From Hymenobacter sp. 5317J-9 (GTDB lineage: Bacteria; Bacteroidota; Bacteroidia; Cytophagales; Hymenobacteraceae), in the NCBI RefSeq assembly GCF_022921075.1, contig NZ_CP095050.1:1-64000 (forward strand): DNA of 64,000 nucleotides, read 5' to 3'. Each line of letters starts with the position of its first letter. Position 1 is the first letter of the stretch. The position numbers were made by a program, and so were the translations under genes. The notes below the pieces were generated by a model. The model was not told where the DNA came from, ran no database searches, and saw only the letters and a program-made list of their open reading frames with translations. This document shows, one piece after another, positions 8,062 through 15,129 of this stretch.

Positions 8062-9588
8062 ATGAAAATTCTTTCCGCCGCCAAAACCCAGGAGCTCGAC
8101 CAGGCCACCATTCAGGAGCAAGGCATTACTTCGGCTGAGCTCATGGAGCGGGCCGCCCGGGCCCTGTTTCGCTGGTTCCAACAAGAACACGGCCTGTGCC
8201 AACCCGCTGAAACCCTGATTTTTTGCGGCCCTGGCAACAACGGCGGCGACGGCCTGGCACTGGCCCGCCTGCTGCACGAGGCCGGCATTGGGGTGCGCGT
8301 GGCTCTGTTGCCCGCCGGTAAATACTCCGCCGACTGGCAGCGCAACCGCCAGCGCCTGCCCACCGCCGTGCCCGTGGCCGAGCTCAGCGCCGAAGCCCTG
8401 CCCGCCATCGGTCCGGAGGCGGTGGTGGTCGATGCCCTGTTTGGCACCGGCCTTTCGCGGCCGCTCACGGGGCTGGCCGAAACCGTGGTGCGGCACCTCA
8501 ACCATGCTCGGGCACCCATAGTCGCCATTGACTTGCCCAGCGGCCTCTTCACCGACGCGCCCCAGCCGGCCAGCAGTATGATTGTGCACGCGCAGCACAC
8601 CGTCAGCTTCGGGCTGCCCAAGCTGGCTTTCCTGCTGCCGCAGAATGCCGAATACGTGGGCGAGTGGACGGTGGAAGACATCGGCCTGAGTCCGGCTTTT
8701 ATTGCCGAGGCGGCCACGCCCTGGCACTACACCGACGCCGCCAGCATGGCCGGTGCGCTGCCCGCCCGTCCCAGGTTCAGCCACAAGGGCACCTTTGGCC
8801 ACGCCCTGCTGCTGGCGGGCAGCCGGGGAAAGATGGGCGCGGCGGTACTGGCCGCCGGCGCCTGCCTGCGCGGCGGCGTGGGCCTGCTCACAGCGCACAT
8901 CCCGGCCTGCGGCTACGATATCTTCCAAATCAGCCAGCCCGAAGCCATGTGCCTGACCGATGCGCAGGCCGATTTCATCAGCGAATTACCCGACCTGAAG
9001 CCCTACCAGGCCGTGGGCATTGGTCCTGGCCTGGGCCAGAACGAGGCCGGCGTTACGGTGCTACGGCAGCTGCTGAAACAGGCCGCCAAACCCACTAACA
9101 AGCGCCCCGGCCCGCTCTCCCTCGTCATTGATGCCGACGCGCTGAACCTGCTGGGCGCGCACCGCGAACTGCTGGCGCTGCTGCCCGAAAACACCGTGCT
9201 CACGCCCCACCCAAAGGAGTTTGAGCGCCTCACCGAGCCGGCCCGCGATGACTACCACCGCCTGGAGCTGCTGCGCAGCTTCGCCCAACAGCACCGTTGC
9301 CTGGTGGTGCTGAAAGGCGCCTACACCTGTCTGGCCACGCCCACCGGCGAGCTGCACTTCAACAGCACCGGCAATGCGGGCATGGCCACCGGCGGCAGCG
9401 GCGACGTGCTCACGGGCCTTACGCTGGCGCTGCGCGCTCACGCCCAGCTCTCGGCCTTTGAAGCCGTGCGGCTGGCGGTGTATGCCCACGGCCGCGCCGG
9501 CGACCTGGCAGCCAAAGAAACCGGGCAGGCCGGGCTGGTGGCCGGCGACCTTGTGCGCTACATCGGCCCCGCGCTGGCGGAGCGTTAG
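8062..9588 (+). CDS. nnr: Bifunctional NAD(P)H-hydrate repair enzyme (epimerase + ADP-dependent dehydratase)
   Basis: 508 residues with the two-domain layout of Nnr. An N-terminal YjeF-type epimerase (about 8-215) carries CGPGNNGGDG at 55-64 and the metal-binding VVVDALFGTGLSRP. A C-terminal ribokinase-like dehydratase (about 230-500) carries KGTFGHALLLAGS, DADALN, TPHPKEF and the anion-hole motif MATGGSGDVLTG near 440-452. It repairs damaged (hydrated) NADH and NADPH. ATG at 8062 is preferred; a start five codons upstream (MRLYR) is encoded by the palindromic repeat. Confidence 0.95.
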   Translation: MKILSAAKTQELDQATIQEQGITSAELMERAARALFRWFQQEHGLCQPAETLIFCGPGNNGGDGLALARLLHEAGIGVRVALLPAGKYSADWQRNRQRLPTAVPVAELSAEALPAIGPEAVVVDALFGTGLSRPLTGLAETVVRHLNHARAPIVAIDLPSGLFTDAPQPASSMIVHAQHTVSFGLPKLAFLLPQNAEYVGEWTVEDIGLSPAFIAEAATPWHYTDAASMAGALPARPRFSHKGTFGHALLLAGSRGKMGAAVLAAGACLRGGVGLLTAHIPACGYDIFQISQPEAMCLTDAQADFISELPDLKPYQAVGIGPGLGQNEAGVTVLRQLLKQAAKPTNKRPGPLSLVIDADALNLLGAHRELLALLPENTVLTPHPKEFERLTEPARDDYHRLELLRSFAQQHRCLVVLKGAYTCLATPTGELHFNSTGNAGMATGGSGDVLTGLTLALRAHAQLSAFEAVRLAVYAHGRAGDLAAKETGQAGLVAGDLVRYIGPALAER

Positions 9589-9701
9589 CGGTTACGCTAC
9601 AGCCGGCCAGAAACGCGGCTACGTCGCCGGTTAGCAAAGGAGCGAAGCGGGTTGAACAGAGGGCCCTGTCGCCATTCTTGCAGCGCAAGCCTGTGCCGAT
9701 G

Positions 9702-10526
9702 CTACCGGCCAATCAAATACAGCACGGCCGGCACCAGTAACACGCCATCGGCCCACAGGGCGAAAAAATAGTCGTTGCGCCGCTCTTCGGCCAATAAAAT
9801 AACGGCCGCCGCGGCCAGCGCCGTGAGGCCCAGGCCCAGCGGCGGCACGCCACGCTCGTAGCCCAGCGTGAGGGCGGCGGCCAGAAAACCCAGCGCCGCC
9901 GCTTTGGCCCCGCCCACGCCCAGCACCAGCGGAAACGTGCGCGTGCCGGCCGCCCGGTCGCGGGTCAGGTCGCGGATGTCGAACACGATGGTGAGGGCCA
10001 GCACCAGGCAAAAGCGCTGCACCAGCAGGCCCATTGCCTCGCCCAGCGGGCGGTGCAGGGCCAGCGCGGGCAGGCCCACGGTGATGGCCGACCACACGCC
10101 GGCAATCAGAAACCCCTTCAGCAGCGGCACTTCGCGCACGGCCCGGCGCTGCCCCTGCCAGCGCACCAGCGGCCACGAATACAGCAGCGCCAGCCCCGTG
10201 AGCGGCAGCAGGGCCGGCAGGTAGTGCCACCAGCCATCGGCCAGAAAGAAGTAGCCGGCGGCCAGCGCGGCGGCCACGGCCAGCGCCGCCAGCGCCCGCC
10301 GGTGCCGCTGCTGCCAGGCCTTGCGCCCGGAGCCCGCGGCGGGCTGCCGGTGCTTGAAGGGCAGCGCGGCGTCGAGGTTGTACACGAGCAGCGTGGCGGC
10401 AAACACCAGCGCCACTACCCGGCCATTGACGCCGCCCGCCGTGGGCCAGCGGTGAAACGAAGCCGCCGTTTGCACGGCCGCCGCGCCCGACAGCCACACG
10501 CTGCTAAACAGCAGGGCGTCAAGCAT
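9702..10526 (-). CDS. UbiA-like membrane prenyltransferase
   Basis: About 274 residues, strongly hydrophobic with roughly eight membrane segments. Two polar cytoplasmic motifs fit the UbiA superfamily: VYNLDAALPFKHRQ in the first half and FDIRDLTRDRAAGTRTFP in the second, the latter like the second Asp-rich motif that binds the Mg-diphosphate of a prenyl donor. The first motif has only one Asp, so it is degenerate. The prenyl acceptor cannot be assigned. Start uncertain: ATG at 10526, or GTG at 10583 which adds an Arg-rich stretch and has a TACCTTCG box just upstream. The 9589-9701 gap shows no gene. Confidence 0.75.
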   Translation of the reverse strand: MLDALLFSSVWLSGAAAVQTAASFHRWPTAGGVNGRVVALVFAATLLVYNLDAALPFKHRQPAAGSGRKAWQQRHRRALAALAVAAALAAGYFFLADGWWHYLPALLPLTGLALLYSWPLVRWQGQRRAVREVPLLKGFLIAGVWSAITVGLPALALHRPLGEAMGLLVQRFCLVLALTIVFDIRDLTRDRAAGTRTFPLVLGVGGAKAAALGFLAAALTLGYERGVPPLGLGLTALAAAAVILLAEERRNDYFFALWADGVLLVPAVLYLIGR

Positions 10527-10638
10527 CCGCCGCGGCGTGCCGCGGCCGGCCCGGGGGGCGACGAAGGAAACGGAAGCATCCACGGGGCGAAGGTAAATCG
10601 GGGCTGCCGGGTAATGCGCTGTAAGAATGTGTTGGCCC

Positions 10639-11322
10639 TTACTTCCCTGTCTCGCTGTAGGCAGCATCCACGGGTTTGCTTTCGGGTGAGCCCTGCTGGC
10701 GCAGGAAAATGCTCAGGCCCACAATGCTTACGATGCTGAGGAACTCGCTTTGCCAGTTTTGCAGCGACTCAAACCAGAAGCGCGAGGTGCCCAGGTATTC
10801 CAGCAGGCTCACGGGCGGCTTGCCGTCGTGCACCTGCTCGATGCTGTAGACCTCGGCCCCGCCCTTGGCGTGCAGCCACAGGGAGGCAAAAAACAAGCTG
10901 AAAAACGCGATGCTGAGCGAGTTTTTGTACAGCGTCAGTACCCAGCCGCCGCGCTTTACGGGGCCGGGGGCGTCTTCCTTATTCGGGTCGGGCTCGGCGT
11001 CAACTTCCTCTTCTTCGTACAGTTTTTTCGATTCGGAGGAGCCCTTCTGGCGCAGCCACACCGTGAGCAGCACGTAGAGGCCCATTTGCAGGAATTCGCT
11101 TTCCCAGTTTTCGAAGGTGGCTTCTAGGAAATGGCCCGAGGTGAAATACTGCCCGGCCGAGAGCTGGGCCAGGCCCATGTCCTGCAGCTCGTCGTTGTAG
11201 TCGTGCCACCCGGTAAGGAACTGGCCGCCCAAGGTCAACAGTGTCATGGTGGCAATCACCAATAATAGACTGTTTTCGTACAGAAAACGCAAAAAAGGCG
11301 AAGCAGGACGCTGAATGGTCAT
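10639..11322 (-). CDS. DUF6766-like membrane protein with internal duplication
   Basis: 227 residues. Two homologous halves each consist of an aromatic/Asn start (FLYENSLLLVI or TLYKNSLSIAF), a membrane helix, a polar loop, a conserved F.NWESEFLQM or LQNWQSEFLSI block, a second helix, and WLRQKGSSESK or FLRQQGSPESK. The two halves are joined by an acidic linker (EEEEVDAEPDPNKED). That predicts four membrane segments. Function unknown; the family is common in bacteria and uncharacterised as far as known. The start ATG sits inside the terminator hairpin of the upstream pyrophosphatase gene. Confidence 0.75.
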   Translation of the reverse strand: MTIQRPASPFLRFLYENSLLLVIATMTLLTLGGQFLTGWHDYNDELQDMGLAQLSAGQYFTSGHFLEATFENWESEFLQMGLYVLLTVWLRQKGSSESKKLYEEEEVDAEPDPNKEDAPGPVKRGGWVLTLYKNSLSIAFFSLFFASLWLHAKGGAEVYSIEQVHDGKPPVSLLEYLGTSRFWFESLQNWQSEFLSIVSIVGLSIFLRQQGSPESKPVDAAYSETGK

Positions 11323-11333
11323 GCTTCGCCTTT
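11294..11333 (-). terminator. Terminator of ppa overlapping the next gene's start codon
   Basis: The stem AAAGGCGAAGCA / TGCTTCGCCTTT with a T-run on the minus strand lies 32 bases after the ppa stop. The ATG of the downstream membrane-protein gene is at the base of its loop and codons 6-9 form the descending arm. Confidence 0.75.
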
Positions 11334-11364
11334 ACGGAAAAACCGCGTTTGGGTCGCGTTCGGA

Positions 11365-11931
11365 CTATTTTTCGGCTAGCACCGACTTGCGCTCGCCGAA
11401 GGTTTCCTGGTAGAGCGTGATGCTGTCGTTGATGATGCGGTAGGCGTCTTCCTTCCCCATGAAGCGCTCCACCACCACGTGCTTGTTGTGCTCGAGGGCC
11501 TTGTAGTCTTCGAAGAAGCGCTGCATTTCGAGCAGCGTGTGCGGGGGCAGGTCCGAAATGTCGTTGTAGTGGTTCACCGAAATGTCGTGGGCGGCCACGG
11601 CGATGATTTTGTCGTCCTCTTCGTCCTGGTCCACCATCTGCATTACGCCGATGACCTTGGCCTCCACGAGGCACATGGGCACGATGTCAACCGAGCACAG
11701 CACCAGAATGTCGAGGGGGTCTTTGTCGTCGCAGTACGTTTGCGGAATGAAGCCGTAGGCGGCGGGGTAGTGCACTGCCGAGAACAGCACGCGGTCGAGC
11801 TTCAGCAGGCCGCTCTCTTTGTCGAGCTCGTACTTGCCTTTGCTGCCTTTGGGGATTTCGATGATGGATTGCACGATTTGCGGGGTCTCGTCGCCGCGCG
11901 ACACGTCGTGCCAAGGATTAAAATGGGCCAT
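11365..11931 (-). CDS. ppa: Inorganic pyrophosphatase, family I
   Basis: 188 residues; hydrolyses pyrophosphate to phosphate, pulling biosynthetic reactions forward. The family signature appears as [17 protein letters not shown], whose aspartates bind Mg. Further conserved blocks are [32 protein letters not shown], and [11 protein letters not shown]. Cytoplasmic, single copy in the window. The ATG at 11931 fits family starts ([10 protein letters not shown]). Only 6 bases separate this ATG from the edge of the inverted-repeat element at 11938, so the gene's leader and probably its promoter lie in or beyond that element. Confidence 0.96.
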   Translation of the reverse strand: MAHFNPWHDVSRGDETPQIVQSIIEIPKGSKGKYELDKESGLLKLDRVLFSAVHYPAAYGFIPQTYCDDKDPLDILVLCSVDIVPMCLVEAKVIGVMQMVDQDEEDDKIIAVAAHDISVNHYNDISDLPPHTLLEMQRFFEDYKALEHNKHVVVERFMGKEDAYRIINDSITLYQETFGERKSVLAEK

Positions 11932-11937
11932 TCTTAA

Positions 11938-11969
11938 GATTTGCTGATTTTTTGATGTGCTGATGTGCT
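11938..11969. repeat. Left terminal inverted repeat of the S23 element
   Basis: 32 bases, exactly complementary to 12430-12461. It contains GATGTGCT twice in tandem and a T6 run. Confidence 0.9.
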
Positions 11970-12050
11970 CCCGCTGGTTGCTGGTGGGCAAGCCACCCAA
12001 GACAGAGCGTATGTTTGTGGTATATCCGGTTGACTTTTAACTATTTTGCC

Positions 12051-12416
12051 GTGGCAATTCCCGAAGCTGATAATCTGATTGTTCGGCTGACTTTTGAATT
12101 TTCGCTGCTCATCATCGAGTACACCGAACGGCTGGAAGCGCAGCGGCGCTACGTCATGGCAAAACAGTTGATGAGGAGCGGCACGGCAATTGGCGCGAAT
12201 GTTCGGGAGGCGCAAAGTTCCGAAAGCCGCGCCGACTTTGTACACAAATGTAAAATTGCGGCCAAAGAAGCCGAAGAAACCGATTATTGGCTGCTGCTCT
12301 GCCACCACGCCTCTTCCTACGAAAGCCCCGGCGAGCTGCTGCCGCGCCTGCTGAGCATCTGGAAAATTTTATCCAAAATCATATCCTCCGCACGCTCAAC
12401 CCAGCCAAGTGCATGA
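12051..12416 (+). CDS. Four-helix bundle protein, S23/IVS family
   Basis: 121 residues from GTG at 12051, the usual length of 23S rRNA intervening-sequence proteins. Conserved blocks are LIVRLTFEFSLLIIEYTERL, RRYVMAKQLMRSGTAIGANV, REAQSSESRADFVHKCKIA and KEAEETDYWLLLC. The family forms a four-helix bundle, often pentameric, and is related to the Avd accessory protein of diversity-generating retroelements; no retroelement is seen here. Biochemical role unknown. The longer frame (TTG at 12015) adds residues not found in relatives. It is the only gene inside the inverted repeats. Confidence 0.88.
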   Translation: MAIPEADNLIVRLTFEFSLLIIEYTERLEAQRRYVMAKQLMRSGTAIGANVREAQSSESRADFVHKCKIAAKEAEETDYWLLLCHHASSYESPGELLPRLLSIWKILSKIISSARSTQPSA

Positions 12417-12429
12417 ACCCGCGCGGAAA

Positions 12430-12461
12430 AGCACATCAGCACATCAAAAAATCAGCAAATC
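12430..12461. repeat. Right terminal inverted repeat of the S23 element
   Basis: 32 bases, the exact reverse complement of 11938-11969. Its last two bases form part of the stop codon of the minus-strand phosphatase gene. Confidence 0.9.
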
Positions 12462-14175
12462 AACGAAGCACCTCCACCAAAGGCCCCCCCGAACAACCGC
12501 TGGGTTCCTGAATGTGCAGAAAGCGCGCAATGGTGGGCGCGATGTCCACAATACGTACGGCGGCCGCGGAAGAACCATGTTTCACGCCCCAGCCCCAGAA
12601 GAGCAGCGGCACGTGCGTGTCGTAGGCCCCGCTGGAGCCGTGGGTGGTGCCCTTCACCACGGGGTAGGCGTAAGCCTCCAGCCAGCCGGGGGCCAGCACG
12701 GTGAGCACATCGCCCGAGCGCGGGGCAAAAAAGCCGTTTTCCTGGTACATGCCCAGCCCCTCGCTCCAGTGGGCGCGCTGCAGGTCGAGGGCGGTGAGGG
12801 CCTGCGTGACGCCGGGCAGCGTGAGCAGCGCGGCGGCCACGTCCTGCTGGGCCTTGCCCAAGTCGATGTTTTTCTTCTTGAGCAGCTGGCGGTTGAGGTA
12901 CACCTGTTGGTTTTCGTAGCTCAGCACCCACTGGCCGGGGCCGTACTGGCGGGTGAGGGCGCGCTGCACCGAGTCGCGCATGATGGCCGGCCCCACGCCG
13001 CCGCCGGGCAGCCGGTGGGCTTGGTTGAAGCCCACGGCGTGGGCCGCAGCATGGTCGGCGGTGAGGAACACCAGGGTCTGGCCCTTGCCCACTTGCTTGT
13101 CGAGCGCCTCAAACAGGCGGGCCAGCTCGCGGTCGAGGCGCAGGTAGGTGTCTTCGGCTTCAATGGAATTGGGGCCGAACTGGTGGCCCACGTAGTCGGT
13201 GCTGCTGTAGCTAATGGCCAGGAAATCGGTCACGCCGCGCTGGCCCATCTGCTCCTGGCGCAGGGTTTCGAGGGCGAAGTCGGTGGTGAGCGAGTTGCCG
13301 AAGGGCGTGCTGCGGATGAGGTCGAGGTTTTGGGTAGGCGCCTGCGGGTTGCGGGTTTCGCCCGAGTTTTTGAGGGCGGGCTGCACCGAGGCGGGCGCAC
13401 CGGCCGCCAGCGTGGGCAGGTCGTGCGGAAACACGGGCTTGCTTTCGCCTTTGAAAGCGCCCTCCCAAGGCACGTCATCGGGGGTGCTTTCGGTGTAGTT
13501 GGCGATGGGCAGCAGCGTGTTCCAGGGCTGGGCCAGGTACCGGGCGGCGTGGCCGGCGGCGTTGAATTTCGCCACCCAATCGGGCAGCGTGGGCTGGTAG
13601 AAGGTGCTGCTGATGAAGGCGCCGTTGGTGCCGTCGTACCAGTAGGCGGCGGTGGCCGAATGCCCGGCCGGCAGGATGCTGCCCCGGTCCTTCATGCTGA
13701 GGCCAATGGTTTTGGCCTGAAAATTCGTGGCCAGCCGCAGCTCGTCGGTGATGGTGGTGGCCAGCAGGTGGCGCGGCGACATCTGGCCGGCCGCTTCGGT
13801 GCCGCCCACGGCGTGCACGGTTTTGTCCTCGGTCACGTAGGTTTCGCGGCTTTCCTCGCGCACCCACCAGTTGTTGCCGATGATGCCGTGCACGGCCGGC
13901 GTGGTGCCGGTGTACACGCTGGCGTGGCCGGGGCCGGTGTAGGTGGGCACGTAGTTGTAGTGGCAGCTCTCGTAGCTGAAGCCCTGGCCCAGCAGGCGCC
14001 GGAAGCCCCCGGCCGGGTACTTGTTCCAGTAGCGGTAGATGTAGTCGTAGCGCATCTGGTCGACCACGATGCCCACCACCAGTTTGGGGCGCGGCACGGG
14101 TTTGCCGGCTTTTTGGGCGAAGGCCGGGACAGCCGCCAGCAGAGCGGCCAAAGTGAAGGGCAGTATCTTTTTCAA
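12460..14175 (-). CDS. Secreted PafA-like alkaline phosphatase
   Basis: 571 residues. The signal peptide is MKKILPFTLAALLAAVPAFAQ, so it acts in the periplasm or outside. It is of the alkaline phosphatase superfamily close to PafA of Bacteroidota, a phosphate-insensitive phosphomonoesterase. Metal and catalytic blocks: DQMRYDY, YTGPGHASVYTGTTPAVHG with the likely Thr nucleophile, STDYVGHQFGPNSIE, FLTADHAAAH, and GTTHGSSGAYDTHVPL. The start is taken as TTG at 14175: the frame continues upstream, but that part is translated from a palindromic repeat. The stop codon lies at the edge of the S23 element, so the last residues (EVLR) may have been trimmed by insertion. Confidence 0.88.
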   Translation of the reverse strand: MKKILPFTLAALLAAVPAFAQKAGKPVPRPKLVVGIVVDQMRYDYIYRYWNKYPAGGFRRLLGQGFSYESCHYNYVPTYTGPGHASVYTGTTPAVHGIIGNNWWVREESRETYVTEDKTVHAVGGTEAAGQMSPRHLLATTITDELRLATNFQAKTIGLSMKDRGSILPAGHSATAAYWYDGTNGAFISSTFYQPTLPDWVAKFNAAGHAARYLAQPWNTLLPIANYTESTPDDVPWEGAFKGESKPVFPHDLPTLAAGAPASVQPALKNSGETRNPQAPTQNLDLIRSTPFGNSLTTDFALETLRQEQMGQRGVTDFLAISYSSTDYVGHQFGPNSIEAEDTYLRLDRELARLFEALDKQVGKGQTLVFLTADHAAAHAVGFNQAHRLPGGGVGPAIMRDSVQRALTRQYGPGQWVLSYENQQVYLNRQLLKKKNIDLGKAQQDVAAALLTLPGVTQALTALDLQRAHWSEGLGMYQENGFFAPRSGDVLTVLAPGWLEAYAYPVVKGTTHGSSGAYDTHVPLLFWGWGVKHGSSAAAVRIVDIAPTIARFLHIQEPSGCSGGPLVEVLR

Positions 14176-14224
14176 GTAAAAGCGGGTAAGCAATGCGGCG
14201 GCAAAGATACCCCACCGCGCCGCG

Positions 14225-14250
14225 CTGTAGAGACGCAACATCTTGCGTCT
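14225..14250. repeat. GAGACGC-family palindrome, copy A
   Basis: A short palindrome GAGACGCAA-CATC-TTGCGTCTC preceded by GTA, with the outer right end lost. It lies 50 bases upstream of the phosphatase start. Confidence 0.85.
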
Positions 14251-14310
14251 CGTCGTCCGCGCCATTTGGGTACCAGCGGCACGTCACCGTTCAAGCGCAA
14301 GTCGTTCAAC

Positions 14311-14338
14311 GTAGAGACGCAACATCTTGCGTCTCTAC
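14311..14338. repeat. GAGACGC-family palindrome, copy B
   Basis: Perfect 12-bp arms (GTAGAGACGCAA and its complement) around CATC. It ends 13 bases before the HAD gene and is the same unit as copy A 86 bases away. Confidence 0.9.
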
Positions 14339-14351
14339 ACCCTCGCTTCCT

Positions 14352-15068
14352 ATGAAACCAGCTCTCATCTTCGACATGGACGGCGTCCTCATCGACAACA
14401 CGCCCTATCAGGCCCGTGCCTTCCAGCTCCTGTTCCGCGACCTAGGCCTGAGCACCAACGCCCGCAAACTGCTCCAGCGCCTCAACGGCATGCCGGCCAC
14501 CAACATCCTCAAAACGGTGTTTCGCAGCCCCGTGCCGGAGAAGCAGCTCAAGGAATATTCCTCGCAGCGCGAGTTCCTCTACCGCACCCTGTACTGGAGC
14601 AAACGCCGCGAGACGCCTGGCCTCAGCCGCTTTCTGGAAGCGGCCCGCGCCGCGGGCTTCCGCATTGCCCTCGGCACCAGCTCGCCGCCCGAAACCATTG
14701 CCTACATCATCGACCACCTCGACCTGCGCCGCTTCTTCGACGTCGTCATCGGCAAAGAGGACGTGGAGCGCGGCAAGCCCCACGGCGACACCTTCGCCAT
14801 TGCCGCCACCAAGCTGGGCGCCCGGCCCGAAGACTGCATCGTGTTTGAAGACGCCTTGCTGGGCGAGCAGGCGGCCTACAAAGCCGGCATGCGCTGTGTG
14901 GCCGTGGCTTCGGGCGTGCCGGCCAAGGCATTTCAGGCCCCGCTCGCCGTCATCAAGGATTTCACCGAGCTCACGCCCGAACGCCTGCTGGAGTTGCTGG
15001 CCGAGCAGCCGAAAGCACCCAAACCCGACAAGCAGCGCGCCCAGCGCAACTACATGCAGCTGACCTAG
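14352..15068 (+). CDS. HAD-family phosphatase/phosphoglucomutase-like hydrolase
   Basis: 238 residues of the haloacid dehalogenase superfamily, beta-phosphoglucomutase-like branch. Motif I is FDMDGVLID (nucleophile D8, acid D10); a helical cap follows (about 17-90); motif II is LGTSSPPE (~110); motif III is the Lys of GKPHGDTF; motif IV is CIVFEDALLG. Expected to dephosphorylate or isomerise a small phosphosugar in the cytoplasm; the substrate cannot be named. The C-terminal tail (PKAPKPDKQRAQRNYMQ) is basic and probably disordered. The start is the ATG after the palindromic repeat. Confidence 0.88.
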   Translation: MKPALIFDMDGVLIDNTPYQARAFQLLFRDLGLSTNARKLLQRLNGMPATNILKTVFRSPVPEKQLKEYSSQREFLYRTLYWSKRRETPGLSRFLEAARAAGFRIALGTSSPPETIAYIIDHLDLRRFFDVVIGKEDVERGKPHGDTFAIAATKLGARPEDCIVFEDALLGEQAAYKAGMRCVAVASGVPAKAFQAPLAVIKDFTELTPERLLELLAEQPKAPKPDKQRAQRNYMQLT

Positions 15069-15076
15069 CCAAACAC

Positions 15077-15111
15077 AAAAAAGCCCCGACGCATACCGCC
15101 GGGGCTTTTTC
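15077..15111. terminator. Bidirectional intrinsic terminator
   Basis: The stem AAAAAGCCCCG / CGGGGCTTTTT lies between the converging HAD gene and the M36 protease gene and can end both. Confidence 0.85.
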
Positions 15112-15129
15112 ACTGCTTAAGCAACTTGC

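Larger units (their letters stand above)
11938..12461. mobile_element. Compact S23/IVS-like element with perfect 32-bp inverted ends
   Basis: A 524-bp unit bounded by perfect inverted repeats (11938-11969 and 12430-12461) holds a single gene for a four-helix-bundle protein. The layout recalls intervening sequences of bacterial 23S rRNA, which also have complementary ends and often encode an S23 protein, but this copy lies between protein genes. No transposase is present. A possible AA dinucleotide flanks both ends, too short to call a target duplication. Mobility is inferred from structure only. Confidence 0.6.

Noticed and set aside
12409..14355. 648-residue plus-strand frame opposite the phosphatase
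   Set aside because: It is the antisense of a well-supported gene, Gly/Ala/His-rich with no family motif, a usual by-product of high GC.
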